The notes beneath the pieces were generated by a model. That model was given only the letters and a program-made list of their open reading frames with translations. It ran no database searches and was not told the DNA's origin. This document shows positions 8,916 through 18,206 of a stretch of 64,000 nt of DNA, piece by piece (position 1 is the first letter of the stretch; each line of letters opens with the position of its first letter). Made by a program: the position numbers and the translations under genes. This stretch comes from Endozoicomonas sp. G2_1 (GTDB lineage Bacteria; Pseudomonadota; Gammaproteobacteria; Enterobacterales; Alteromonadaceae). The stretch is from the NCBI RefSeq assembly GCF_017744155.1, contig NZ_JAGHQT010000002.1, positions 372,001-436,000 of the forward strand. Reading direction: 5' to 3'.

Positions 8916-9499
8916 TGTTTTTTTTCCAAATAACGTTTAATAAAATTACGCGCGTAGCGAAGTCGGCTTTTTACCGTTTCGTGCTCAACGCCAGTCAACA
9001 GTGCTATTTCCACTAAACTAAAACCCTCTTGCTGTAAAACAAAGGCCTCCTTTTGATGAAAAGGCAATGACTCCAATAACCGGTTGAAGCGGGCGAGTGT
9101 TTGTTCTGAGGCAATGCTATCCAGCAAATTTTCACTAACTATGTGTTCCTGCTCAAGTTGTTCAAATTGCCAGCGGCTTAACTTGCGCAGTTCGTCAATC
9201 AAGCTATTTCTCGCAATACTAAACAACCAAGCCTTAACGCTAGGTTGCGAGCCGCTATTGGGATGCTGAGGTTGAAAACAAGCAGCTTTGGTCATTACTT
9301 TTAGCCAAGTTGTTTGTAGGACGTCTTTCGCCAATTCAGCGTCAGATTGCGTTAATAAATAGTGGTAAAGATTGTCGTTAAACAGCTCAACAAGAGATGT
9401 TAAATAGCTCTGCTGCTGAGTCTCAATATAACGCTGTAATAGTAGCTCAGGAGAGCTACTATTATTAAACCAGCCTTTTATCATTGACGGTAACTTCAA
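8912..9499 (-). CDS. ECF-type RNA polymerase sigma factor
   Basis: A 195-residue sigma-70 family protein with region 2 (ELFNDNLYHYLLTQSDAELAKDVLQTTWLKVM, then KAWLFSIARNSLIDELRK for promoter -10 recognition) and region 4 (LPFHQKEAFVLQQEGFSLVEIALLTGVEHETVKSRL, the helix-turn-helix for -35 recognition). No region 3 is present. It is transcribed after the 200-residue TonB gene (gap 21 bases) and is translationally coupled to the following TonB-type gene. No classical FecR or zinc anti-sigma gene is adjacent. Target genes are unknown. Confidence 0.88.
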   Translation of the reverse strand: MKLPSMIKGWFNNSSSPELLLQRYIETQQQSYLTSLVELFNDNLYHYLLTQSDAELAKDVLQTTWLKVMTKAACFQPQHPNSGSQPSVKAWLFSIARNSLIDELRKLSRWQFEQLEQEHIVSENLLDSIASEQTLARFNRLLESLPFHQKEAFVLQQEGFSLVEIALLTGVEHETVKSRLRYARNFIKRYLEKKQ

Positions 9500-9520
9500 A
9501 CCTTTTCCTTGAATATTTAT

Positions 9521-10123
9521 TTACGCATCTAATTTAAAGTCTAATTGTACACTTAAATTGTGCTGTTCGACTGGCTTACCATCAACTATTTTAGCGCGAT
9601 ACTTCCATTTTCTCAGCGCTTGTTTCGCTGCCTTGTTAAATGTCCGCTTAGGCTCAGCGTCGACAATAGCAATATTGGTCACTTCACCTAATTTATTGAT
9701 GTTAAAAGACAAGATCACCCAACCTTCTTTACCGTCACGGGCAGCGTCAATCGGATATTTAGGATCAACCCTGACAATTGGCCTAGCGTCGCCATCAGTC
9801 ATGGTAAAGCTCGGACCAATGTCATCACCTATGCCTCCGGTTGAAACTCTTGGCACATCAACCGAAAAATCATAATCAGTCCCCGTCGGTTCTACATCAG
9901 TAACACTTGGCTTCATTGGCTGCGGTACTGGTGGTTTCTCAGGTAACGACTTCACTCTAGGAATTGCTTTGCTGATATCAGGCGTTTGCGCGATGGTAAT
10001 CACAGGTGTCGGATCATCAACAATGGTCGGTGACATTTTTTCCGCAACCAGAAATGCCATAAAAGTGAATAGTGCAAAAGTTATTACGCCCGCAAGGCCG
10101 GTAACTGGAATGTATTTAGTCAT
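9521..10123 (-). CDS. tonB: Energy transducer TonB
   Basis: A 200-residue TonB protein. The membrane anchor (about residues 6-28) is followed by a Pro-rich spacer (PRVKSLPEKPPVPQPMKPS) and a C-terminal TonB domain (RPIVRVDPKYPIDAARDGKEG, ILSFNINKLGEVTNIAIVDA, KQALRKWKYRAK). It passes proton-motive force from an ExbBD complex to outer-membrane receptors. I chose the ATG at 10123 because GAGGGG lies 8 bases upstream; a longer frame to 10192 adds a non-TonB N-terminus without such support. It is the first gene of the tonB-sigma-tonB-like operon, and no exbBD is next to it. Confidence 0.9.
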   Translation of the reverse strand: MTKYIPVTGLAGVITFALFTFMAFLVAEKMSPTIVDDPTPVITIAQTPDISKAIPRVKSLPEKPPVPQPMKPSVTDVEPTGTDYDFSVDVPRVSTGGIGDDIGPSFTMTDGDARPIVRVDPKYPIDAARDGKEGWVILSFNINKLGEVTNIAIVDAEPKRTFNKAAKQALRKWKYRAKIVDGKPVEQHNLSVQLDFKLDA

Positions 10124-10299
10124 ATTTATCCCCTCAGTTAAAAAAATAGTGTCAAGTGAAACGGCCTGTTTCTCACCACTATCGGCGTTCATTCCGGTAA
10201 CTCACCGCAGTGGTTATTAATAGAAACGCTGCGGATAAAAAAAAGGGGTTAAATAAATTTAAAAAGATTTTTTATTAAAAACTTAGCTGTAAAACACAA

Positions 10300-10361
10300 T
10301 GCGCAAAGTCTGTGCACAAACACTAAGCAAGCCCACACAATTCGCGCACCAAAATAGTGCA
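10300..10361 (+). promoter_or_regulatory. Two NtrC-like enhancer sites before glnK
   Basis: Two dyads resemble the NtrC consensus TGCACC-N5-GGTGCA: 10345-10361 (CGCACC-N5-AGTGCA, 10 of 12) and 10300-10316 (TGCGCA-N5-TGTGCA, 9 of 12). Their distance upstream of the sigma-54-like promoter at 10425 suits an NtrC enhancer. Confidence 0.55.
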
Positions 10362-10419
10362 AAACCCCATAAACAAAATCGTAAAACCAACTTAAGACAT
10401 TGAAAAACATTGATTTTAA

Positions 10420-10812
<393 letters not shown>

Positions 10813-10867
10813 TCTCAGAGATAACGCAAAGATAAAAGAATAATAAAATTAGTAAGAGGATTTCCAG

Positions 10868-12112
10868 ATGGAAGAGTTAGCAAAAGTATCAACTAGTGTC
10901 ACTGAACTCAGGTTCGCCTTAGACACTTTTTATTTCCTGATTTCAGGTGCCCTTGTTATGTGGATGGCGGCGGGCTTTGCCATGCTTGAAGCAGGCTTGG
11001 TTCGCTCTAAAAACACCACTGAAATTTTAACCAAGAACATTTGTTTATACGCGATTGCTTGCGTCATGTTCTTATTAGTTGGTTACAACATCATGTATGT
11101 TGATAACGCCGAAGGTGGCATTATCCCAAGCTTTGGTAGCTTAATTGGCAGTCAAGCAGCTGATGCTGATCACTCACTAGAGTCTGACTTCTTCTTCCAA
11201 GTTGTATTCGTTGCTACGGCAATGTCAATCGTCTCGGGTGCAGTTGCTGAGCGCATGAAATTATGGGCATTTTTAACCTTCACTGTGGTATTAACCGCGT
11301 TTATCTACCCTATTGAAGGCTACTGGACATGGGGTGGTGGTTTCTTATCAGAAGCTGGCTTTAGTGATTTCGCAGGTTCAGGCATTGTTCACATGGCCGG
11401 TGCTGCCGCAGCGCTTGCTGGTGTCTTATTATTAGGCGCTCGTAAAGGCAAGTACGGTAAGAACGGTGAAGTTCAACCAATTCCTGGTGCTAACATGCCT
11501 TTAGCAACCTTAGGTACTTTTATCTTGTGGATGGGTTGGTTTGGTTTTAACGGTGGTTCTCAATTAGCCCTATCAAATACAGAAAATGCAACTGCTGTTG
11601 GTCAAATCTTCTTAAACACTAATGCCGCTGCCGCTGCTGGTGCAGTAGCCGCGTTACTATTGAATAAAACATTCTGGGGCAAAGCTGACTTAACCATGAT
11701 TCTAAACGGTGCATTAGCTGGCTTGGTGGCAATTACTGCTGACCCATTGTCACCATCACCAATTGCTGCTAGCTTAATCGGCGCGGTTGCAGGTGTTATT
11801 GTAGTATTCTCAATTGTTGGCTTAGACAAAGTAAAAATTGACGACCCAGTAGGCGCAATTTCAGTTCACGGTGTTGTTGGTTTCTTCGGCGTTATGGTTG
11901 TGCCATTAAACAACAGCGATGCAAGCTTCTTAACTCAACTATACGGCTGTGCAGTTATCTTCGCTTGGGTATTTGCAGCAAGCATCATCGTATGGGCTGT
12001 ATTGAAGAAAACTATGGGTATCCGCGTAAGTGAAGAAGAGGAATACAACGGTGTTGATAAGTCAGACTGTGGTATTGAAGCTTACCCTGAGTTCGTTTCA
12101 GTAAAAAGCTAA
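10868..12112 (+). CDS. amtB: Ammonium transporter
   Basis: A 414-residue inner-membrane Amt/Rh channel with about 11 transmembrane helices. Visible signatures are MWMAAGFAMLEAGLVRSKNT, the SGIVHMAGAAAALAG helix with the first pore His, and GAISVHGVVGFFGVM with the second pore His. The N-terminus lacks a cleavable signal and begins outside the first helix. It is co-transcribed with glnK and is probably induced under nitrogen limitation. Confidence 0.96.
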   Translation: MEELAKVSTSVTELRFALDTFYFLISGALVMWMAAGFAMLEAGLVRSKNTTEILTKNICLYAIACVMFLLVGYNIMYVDNAEGGIIPSFGSLIGSQAADADHSLESDFFFQVVFVATAMSIVSGAVAERMKLWAFLTFTVVLTAFIYPIEGYWTWGGGFLSEAGFSDFAGSGIVHMAGAAAALAGVLLLGARKGKYGKNGEVQPIPGANMPLATLGTFILWMGWFGFNGGSQLALSNTENATAVGQIFLNTNAAAAAGAVAALLLNKTFWGKADLTMILNGALAGLVAITADPLSPSPIAASLIGAVAGVIVVFSIVGLDKVKIDDPVGAISVHGVVGFFGVMVVPLNNSDASFLTQLYGCAVIFAWVFAASIIVWAVLKKTMGIRVSEEEEYNGVDKSDCGIEAYPEFVSVKS

Positions 12113-12141
12113 TCACCGCTAAACTTTACTCAGTAAACTAA

Positions 12142-12177
12142 AACAAAGCCCAGCTAACTATTTAGCTGGGCTTTGTT
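12142..12177 (+). terminator. Terminator-like hairpin after amtB
   Basis: A perfect 16-bp inverted repeat (AACAAAGCCCAGCTAA and complement) around a 4-base loop, 29 bases after amtB. The T tract is short and interrupted. Confidence 0.75.
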
Positions 12178-12288
12178 GCATCTGTCGCAGTAAAAGCTAT
12201 GAGTCATAATCGCATAAATCCTCGTAGCAGATTGTTGAAAAACCATATAAAATCAAATTAATGACAACAAAATAAAAAGAAAGTTAAG

Positions 12289-13257
12289 ATGGCGAGAGAG
12301 CAATTTGGCGTTTGTGCGGAACCCAACCTGCACGGTTACTATTTATTATTCAATGTCATTGACGATAACAATCGTTACATTCGTCAAGCACTCGCAAGTT
12401 TACCTGAACTGTTTGACCACTACGCCGACCGTTTCTCGGAATCTAACTTAACCGGTGTCATTGCCATTGGCGCAACCTACTGGGACGAACTCTCACCAAA
12501 TGGCCGACCAAAAGAGTTAAAACCGTTTTCAGCAATGGCCTGTGATGATCGCTTTGCCCCCGCCATGAGCTACGATTTATACATCGAAATTCGCAGTGAT
12601 CGCGCTGACGTTAATCACATTGTCAGTGAGAAGGTGTGCTCATTACTCGGCGACAGCGTTGAGTTAATTGAACAAGTGCGTTCATTTCGCTATTTAGACG
12701 GGCGCGATTTAACTGGATTTGTCGACGGAACTGAAAACCCGCAAGGTCAGCATCGTCGCAAAGTCGCACTAGTTAGTGATGATCAAGACCAAGCGTTTGC
12801 TGCCGGCAGTTATTTACATATTCAACGCTATCGACACAATATGCGCTTGTGGAATACCCTTGAGCAAAAAGAACAAGAAGATACCATTGGCCGAACTAAA
12901 ATTGATAACATTGAATACGCCAGCGAAGACAAACCCGCGACGGCACATATTAAAAGAGTCAACTTAAAGGATGATGACGGTAATAGTATAGAGATACTGC
13001 GCCAAAGTATGCCTTACGGTGACGTTAAGCATCAGGGCTTATTTTTTGTTTCCTACTGCCACTCCGCCAAACCATTCGAGCTAATGCTAAAAGCCATGGT
13101 TCACAGTGATGATCACGGTCATTTTGATCACTTACTCAAATACACCCAAGCAGAGACCGGTGCGGCGTTCTTTGCCCCAAGTTTGAACTTTTTAGCCAGT
13201 TTGGCCGATAAAGAAACTCACCAAGAAGTGAGTGAAGACAGTAAAGAGCAGGATTAG
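12289..13257 (+). CDS. DyP-type heme peroxidase
   Basis: A 322-residue dye-decolourising peroxidase (YfeX/EfeB superfamily). The family motif appears as GFVDGTENP (the distal Asp of the GxxDG motif); the proximal heme His is probably the one in TAHIKRVNL, and the distal Arg lies in EILRQSMPYG. There is no signal peptide, so it is cytoplasmic and closer to the YfeX type than to secreted EfeB. No encapsulin gene or C-terminal targeting peptide is evident. It stands alone and converges on argR through a shared hairpin. Confidence 0.9.
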   Translation: MAREQFGVCAEPNLHGYYLLFNVIDDNNRYIRQALASLPELFDHYADRFSESNLTGVIAIGATYWDELSPNGRPKELKPFSAMACDDRFAPAMSYDLYIEIRSDRADVNHIVSEKVCSLLGDSVELIEQVRSFRYLDGRDLTGFVDGTENPQGQHRRKVALVSDDQDQAFAAGSYLHIQRYRHNMRLWNTLEQKEQEDTIGRTKIDNIEYASEDKPATAHIKRVNLKDDDGNSIEILRQSMPYGDVKHQGLFFVSYCHSAKPFELMLKAMVHSDDHGHFDHLLKYTQAETGAAFFAPSLNFLASLADKETHQEVSEDSKEQD

Positions 13258-13272
13258 TACCCTGCTCTTTTA
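13243..13272. terminator. Bidirectional hairpin between DyP gene and argR
   Basis: A 10-bp stem (AAAGAGCAGG with CCTGCTCTTT) that includes the DyP stop codon in its loop, with T-rich flanks. It can serve both convergent genes. Confidence 0.7.
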
Positions 13273-13280
13273 CAAACGTT

Positions 13281-13754
13281 TTAAGAAAGGTTCTTCAAGA
13301 ACAATAATTCAAGTTTGACGATAGTCTTTTTAATATCTTTGGTATCGGTCGGAGCAATAAAAATAGTGTCATCACCGGCAATGGTACCCAACACGCCGTC
13401 TTTCTTGCTCAAACTATCCAGTAAACGAGCAATTAACTGCGCGGCACCTGGACTGGTGCGAATAATGATCATGACATCATTGTGTTCAATATCTAACACC
13501 AATTGCTTTAACGGGCTTTTAGCCGTTGGTACACCGAGCTCTGCCGGTAAGCAGTAAACCATTTCTTGACGTGCATTGCGGGTGCGAACAGCGCCGTACT
13601 TACTCAACATGCGCGACACTTTTGACTGGCTGATATTGTCAAAACCCTGCGCTTTAAGGGCGTTAACAATATCCCCTTGCGAACCAAACTGTTCCTGTTT
13701 CAATAATTCTTTAAAGGCTTGTATCAAAGCTTCTTGTTTTTGTTGTGCTGACAT
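13281..13754 (-). CDS. argR: Arginine repressor
   Basis: A 157-residue hexameric regulator. The N-terminal winged helix contains [44 protein letters not shown]; the C-terminal core holds the arginine-binding and oligomerisation part with [20 protein letters not shown] and [15 protein letters not shown]. With arginine it represses biosynthetic genes at ARG boxes. It is divergent from mdh, the same arrangement as in E. coli. Confidence 0.96.
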   Translation of the reverse strand: MSAQQKQEALIQAFKELLKQEQFGSQGDIVNALKAQGFDNISQSKVSRMLSKYGAVRTRNARQEMVYCLPAELGVPTAKSPLKQLVLDIEHNDVMIIIRTSPGAAQLIARLLDSLSKKDGVLGTIAGDDTIFIAPTDTKDIKKTIVKLELLFLKNLS

Positions 13755-13804
13755 AATCTATGGTTACGCTGTTACTTTAATCTAAGTTACTTATCTAAAT
13801 TAAT

Positions 13805-13818
13805 TCGATAAGTATTCA
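13805..13818. promoter_or_regulatory. Weak ARG-box candidate in argR-mdh gap
   Basis: TCGATAAGTATTCA matches 8 of the 10 fixed positions of TGAAT-N4-ATTCA; a further ATTCA half-site lies at 13867-13871. It would fit autoregulation of argR, but the match is modest. Confidence 0.3.
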
Positions 13819-13945
13819 TTTTATCCATAGTTATTATTCCATAAAACAGCACAGAGCCGTTAATATATTCATTGTTTTTTTCCATTAGATGCGTTAAGTT
13901 TTGGCGGCAGATTTTACGTAATTACTCAATTCCGGAGACATTCAA

Positions 13946-14881
13946 ATGAAAGTTGCTGTATTAGGCGCTGCTGGTGGTATCGGCCAAGCGTTATCTTTAC
14001 TACTTAAAACTCAATTACCAGCTGGCTCTGAACTAGCACTATACGACGTTGCCCCTGTTGTTCCGGGTGTTGCTGTTGACTTATCACACATCCCTACTGC
14101 TGTTGACGTAAAAGGTTACGGCGCTGACGACTTAGCTCCTGCTTTATCTGGTGCTGATATTGTTATTATTCCTGCTGGTATGCCACGTAAGCCAGGTATG
14201 GACCGCGCTGACTTATTTGCCGTTAACGCTGGTATCGTTAAAACACTTGCTGAAGGCATTGTTGCAAACTGTCCAAAAGCACTTGTTGGTGTTATCACTA
14301 ACCCTGTTAACGGCACTGTGCCAATTGTTGCTGAAGTATTCAAAAAAGCGGGCACTTACGACAAGAACCGCGTATTCGGTGTAACAACGCTTGATGTGAT
14401 TCGTTCTGAAGCATTCGTTGCTGAATTAAAAGGCCTAGATGTTAGCCAAGTGAAAGTACCAGTTATCGGTGGTCACTCAGGTACGACTATCTTACCACTA
14501 CTTTCTCAAGTAGAAGGCGCTAGCTTCACTGACGAAGAAGTTGCGAGTTTAACGCCACGCATCCAAAACGCAGGTACTGAAGTTGTTGAAGCAAAAGCAG
14601 GTGGCGGTAGTGCGACGCTTTCTATGGGTCAAGCGGCAGCTCGTTTCTGTTTATCACTTGTTAAAGGCCTTCAAGGTGAAGAAGTGGTTGACTACGCTTA
14701 CGTTGACATTGAAAACGGTGACGCGCCTTACTTCGCACACCCAGTTCGCCTAGGTAAAGACGGTATCGTTGAAATTTTACCATACGGTGAGTTAAGCGCG
14801 TTTGAGCAAAAAGCAAAAGACGACATGCTTGCGACACTTAACAAAGATATCCAAGAAGGTGTTGATTTTATTAACGGCTAA
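13946..14881 (+). CDS. mdh: Malate dehydrogenase (NAD)
   Basis: TCA-cycle enzyme interconverting malate and oxaloacetate. At 311 residues it has the E. coli Mdh length. The Rossmann start is [20 protein letters not shown]; the mobile loop holds the substrate Arg residues ([15 protein letters not shown]); NPVNGTVPI, the RSEAFVAEL segment and the catalytic His in [11 protein letters not shown] follow. CGGAGA precedes the ATG. A strong terminator follows. Confidence 0.97.
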   Translation: MKVAVLGAAGGIGQALSLLLKTQLPAGSELALYDVAPVVPGVAVDLSHIPTAVDVKGYGADDLAPALSGADIVIIPAGMPRKPGMDRADLFAVNAGIVKTLAEGIVANCPKALVGVITNPVNGTVPIVAEVFKKAGTYDKNRVFGVTTLDVIRSEAFVAELKGLDVSQVKVPVIGGHSGTTILPLLSQVEGASFTDEEVASLTPRIQNAGTEVVEAKAGGGSATLSMGQAAARFCLSLVKGLQGEEVVDYAYVDIENGDAPYFAHPVRLGKDGIVEILPYGELSAFEQKAKDDMLATLNKDIQEGVDFING

Positions 14882-14912
14882 CCCCTTAATAACATCAATC
14901 ATTATAAAATAT

Positions 14913-14944
14913 AAAAGAGGATCGCATTGCGATCCTCTTTTTTA
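14913..14944 (+). terminator. Terminator after mdh
   Basis: A 13-bp stem (AAAAGAGGATCGC and complement), a 3-base loop and a T-rich tail. Confidence 0.92.
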
Positions 14945-15025
14945 TTTAAGGTTTGGGTTTTGAGATTTTTACTTTGAGGTTTTTGTTTTAAAATAGCGCT
15001 ATATTACGCAAACAGCTCGAAAAAA

Positions 15026-15199
15026 ATGACCACAATTAACCCAAAACCACAACCACCTGCTGACGACGATTGCTGCGGCGGAGGCGCTTGTTGCCCATGC
15101 GTATGGGATCACTACTACGCCGAACTAAAAAAATGGCGTATTGCCGAAGCAGCCCGTAAGGAAGCGTTGGCAAAGCAAGAACAAACACCATCAAAATAA
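15026..15199 (+). CDS. Small Cys-rich oxidoreductase-like domain protein
   Basis: A 57-residue frame. The sequence DDDCCGGGACCPCVWDHYYAE, with five cysteines in the segment and a Trp, Asp and Tyr pattern, matches the oxidoreductase-like domain (PF09791 type) whose biochemical role is not established. A short Pro-rich N-terminus and a charged, Ala/Lys-rich helical C-terminus flank it. The clustered Cys could bind a metal or take part in redox chemistry; this is inference. About 200 bases without a gene follow before the minus-strand PKD gene. Confidence 0.75.
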   Translation: MTTINPKPQPPADDDCCGGGACCPCVWDHYYAELKKWRIAEAARKEALAKQEQTPSK

Positions 15200-15348
15200 C
15201 TGCCAGTATTGGGTAATAACTTAAAAGCTACTCTGTTCACAACGGTGTCTTAAGCGAACTAAAAATATCATTAGCAATCAGCATATTGTCAAACTCGCTA
15301 TAAATTACAGCTAATAAAAACACCTTGAACTACCCTAGGTATATACTG

Positions 15349-15383
15349 AAAAAAGCAGTATCGGATAAAAATCTCGATACTGC
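15349..15383 (-). terminator. Terminator of the PKD lipoprotein operon
   Basis: On the minus strand a 9-bp stem (GCAGTATCG with CGATACTGC) with an 11-base loop is followed by a run of T residues. It lies 22 bases after the PKD gene stop. Confidence 0.85.
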
Positions 15384-15404
15384 TCAATCAACACTAAGAT
15401 TTCA

Positions 15405-18161
15405 TTAGTTTATTTGACCAGGTTCACATTGTTTCCATCTACTGAATCGGCTGCTGCTTGCCCCCAGCCAGTTTTCGTAAACAAAAGTAATTTCTGGAAT
15501 TTCTTTAATATTAAAAGAAAAGTGGAAACCTTCACCTTTAATATCGGTGCGCACACATGGAATTGCTCGCATCCAAGTCTTAAATTCTAGCGATTCGCCT
15601 TTTTTAATCACTTGTCCCTCTTCTAATCCCTCAAAGTAAGGCGTTAAGTCTTTTAAGCCACCGTTAATATGGCTTACCTTAACGTTTTCTATGGTGTAGT
15701 CGCCATCGGTAGCTTCAAGTGACCAACGAATAGCTTGATCGTCTTCAATCGGACGAGTCGTAGGTCTAAAGACATTGCCATATGGCGGCTTGTTCTCATA
15801 AGGCAACGGGTACCACAAGCTCTGATCTCGAGAATTTAAGCTGCGTAAGCGCACACCTTTGGCATTGGCAACGTCATCCACTTGTACAACAAAGTCATAT
15901 GGATCGGCATCTTCAATCAAGTCACTGGCGTAGTAACGGAAGACATATGTACCAGGCTTAGTAAACACTTGACCACGAGCATCAGGACAATCAGCTGCTT
16001 TCGCCGATGATGAACTTGTGAAAGTACCGCCTTCAGGGGTAGTCACTAACTCATTTCGAGTGTGCTTAAAGATATCAATTTCATCACCGTCAGGATCAAC
16101 TACGATTGGGCGGTGCAATAAAGACATACAAGTCAAAATCTGATAGTAATTTTCGCCCGGCTTTAAACGTCCCCAATTGCGCGCCCATACCACAGAACGA
16201 ATTTCAGGCTTACTGTTTGATAACTTAGCAAAGCCGGTATCTTGCTCATAAGACTTGGCGCGTAAACCGCGATCGTCTTCAACAATCAATCGCGCGGTAT
16301 ATGAGCCCGGAGCATCAGTTAGGACACGTGCTCTGCGCAACTCTCCGCTATTTGGTTCTACGATCGGCTCGATTTTAGCGTTACTGTTATCTGGCTTGTC
16401 GACTAATTCCCAATGAAAAGTCATCGGATCATCGTTAGGGTCACGGCTTGAAGCATCAAAAACTAGCGCTTGTCCCAACAATACAGATTTAGCTTGAACA
16501 TCAACACCGCGAGTAGACGGTTGGCCATTTACTTGCCCGATGCGCGCTGTCATTGTGGCTTCTGAAACCAACTCATTAACACCGTCTGATACCGTCATAC
16601 GAACTCGATAATCACCAAGCTTATCCAGTTTTTGAATTTTTTTACCCAGCGGAGCCCAACTGCCAATATTAACTAACTGGGCAGAACTGCCTGCTGGCTT
16701 CTCTATGAGCTCAGCACTAACAATTTGCAGTGGTTCACCTTCTGGGTCGTAGCCAACAAATTCAAAGTTAGCACGTAAACCCAGCTCTTGTTCACCGATA
16801 CTATATGAGGGGTAATAACCCGTTGCTACTAGGTTACCTACGGGCAATTGGTTTGTGGTTGCATTGGTGTCTTTTTCAACTTTAACAGTAATTTCCTTTT
16901 CGTCACTCTTGCGGTTACCATCGAAGACAAAAAAGGTTAACTTATATTCACCGACCGCTTTCGGGGTAAAACGGGCAATTGATTTTTTTCCGTCAACAAG
17001 CTCAGGTACTGGATTTTCGTCTGGCTCAACAGGGCTATGCGTCCACTGCCAACGGTATTGCAACCTCTTACCTTCAGGGTCGCTACTAGCGCTGCCATCG
17101 AGCACGGCTTCTTGGCCAAGTTTAATCGTAATATCATCAGCCTTGGCAACCGGTTGTGCGTTACCCGATGCAACCGTTGCTTTGATCTCAACTGGCTGAC
17201 TCTCTACGTCACCAAATTTAACAACCAGAGCAACTCTATATTCACCTTCAAGATCAATCACTAGGTTTGCTAGTGCCTTATCAGCGTTAGTGATGTGGCC
17301 ATCGCTATTTTCGGGTTTGTTCGTCAGTGTCCACTGATAAGTGAGTTCACCCGTTTCACCTGTAGGCAATGTACTTTTTCTCGCATCCAAGCTAATCGAC
17401 TTGGTCCCCAATACAGCACTGTGAACGGTTTCAGTATGAGCAACAGGTACCGGACTAGTCGCCGTGATAGTCACTCGACTAACGTCACTTTTAGCCGTGC
17501 CATCGTCAACAATTAAGCTGATAATATATTCACCGGCAACATCAGCAGTGAACTCTGTAGCATTCGTGTTAGCGCTAGTTAGCGCTGCAATACTTAAATC
17601 AGGCGCAGCAATTAACTCCCACAAGTAGCTAACATTGCCACCGCGAGGACTCTCACTTTTGCTACCATCAAGGTTTACTTTAACGGCACCATCTTTCAGT
17701 GAAAACGTACTTTGCGCAGGTGCTTGTATGTCAATTGAAGCGGTTGGCTTAGGCACTGGTACAGCGTCAGTTGCCGTTACAGTAAAGCGATTAACGGCGC
17801 TAGTTTCAACGCCGTCTTTAACCACCAAACTAACGATATAATCACCGGCTACGTCTGCGATAAAACCTGTTGTTTTACCATCAGCACTGGTCAAAGTTGC
17901 TTGGCTGTTGTCAGGACGGCTGGCTATTTCCCAAGCATAAGTCATAGTGCCATTATTTGGCGTAGTACTTTTCGAACCATCAAGGGTCACAGTAACTGCA
18001 CCATCTTTGAGCGAAAAGCTCTTACTCGCCGGAGATTGCATGCTAATACTAGCGGTAGGTTTTGCCGCCGGTGTTTGCGCACTAGAGCCGCCACCGCCAC
18101 CACAAGCGCTAAGCACAAGTGATAAGGCAAATATGGCCCAAAGGCCAATTATTCGTTTCAT
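15405..18161 (-). CDS. Large lipoprotein with PKD/Ig-like repeats
   Basis: A predicted exported lipoprotein of about 918 residues. The signal peptide ends in a lipobox (LSAC, then a Gly/Ser-rich linker). Tandem PKD-type beta-sandwich repeats of about 90-100 residues follow: each has the pattern LDGSKS-x-TYAWE, then GEYxxSLxVxDG; at least five are visible. The last ~250 residues differ and contain several Cys (ILTCMSLLHRP, AADCPDARG, IPCVRTD, KQCEPG). The ATG at 18161 is preferred because GGAGAA sits just upstream; an in-frame ATG at 18173 overlaps that signal. It follows the HasR-like receptor gene by 45 bases in one operon, so it may be a surface-exposed partner that captures or presents the ligand. 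Function is not known. Confidence 0.82.
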   Translation of the reverse strand: MKRIIGLWAIFALSLVLSACGGGGGSSAQTPAAKPTASISMQSPASKSFSLKDGAVTVTLDGSKSTTPNNGTMTYAWEIASRPDNSQATLTSADGKTTGFIADVAGDYIVSLVVKDGVETSAVNRFTVTATDAVPVPKPTASIDIQAPAQSTFSLKDGAVKVNLDGSKSESPRGGNVSYLWELIAAPDLSIAALTSANTNATEFTADVAGEYIISLIVDDGTAKSDVSRVTITATSPVPVAHTETVHSAVLGTKSISLDARKSTLPTGETGELTYQWTLTNKPENSDGHITNADKALANLVIDLEGEYRVALVVKFGDVESQPVEIKATVASGNAQPVAKADDITIKLGQEAVLDGSASSDPEGKRLQYRWQWTHSPVEPDENPVPELVDGKKSIARFTPKAVGEYKLTFFVFDGNRKSDEKEITVKVEKDTNATTNQLPVGNLVATGYYPSYSIGEQELGLRANFEFVGYDPEGEPLQIVSAELIEKPAGSSAQLVNIGSWAPLGKKIQKLDKLGDYRVRMTVSDGVNELVSEATMTARIGQVNGQPSTRGVDVQAKSVLLGQALVFDASSRDPNDDPMTFHWELVDKPDNSNAKIEPIVEPNSGELRRARVLTDAPGSYTARLIVEDDRGLRAKSYEQDTGFAKLSNSKPEIRSVVWARNWGRLKPGENYYQILTCMSLLHRPIVVDPDGDEIDIFKHTRNELVTTPEGGTFTSSSSAKAADCPDARGQVFTKPGTYVFRYYASDLIEDADPYDFVVQVDDVANAKGVRLRSLNSRDQSLWYPLPYENKPPYGNVFRPTTRPIEDDQAIRWSLEATDGDYTIENVKVSHINGGLKDLTPYFEGLEEGQVIKKGESLEFKTWMRAIPCVRTDIKGEGFHFSFNIKEIPEITFVYENWLGASSSRFSRWKQCEPGQIN

Positions 18162-18206
18162 AAAGTTCTCCATCTAATTTCTAAAGTGAATGTCTAAAGC
18201 GAAGAG

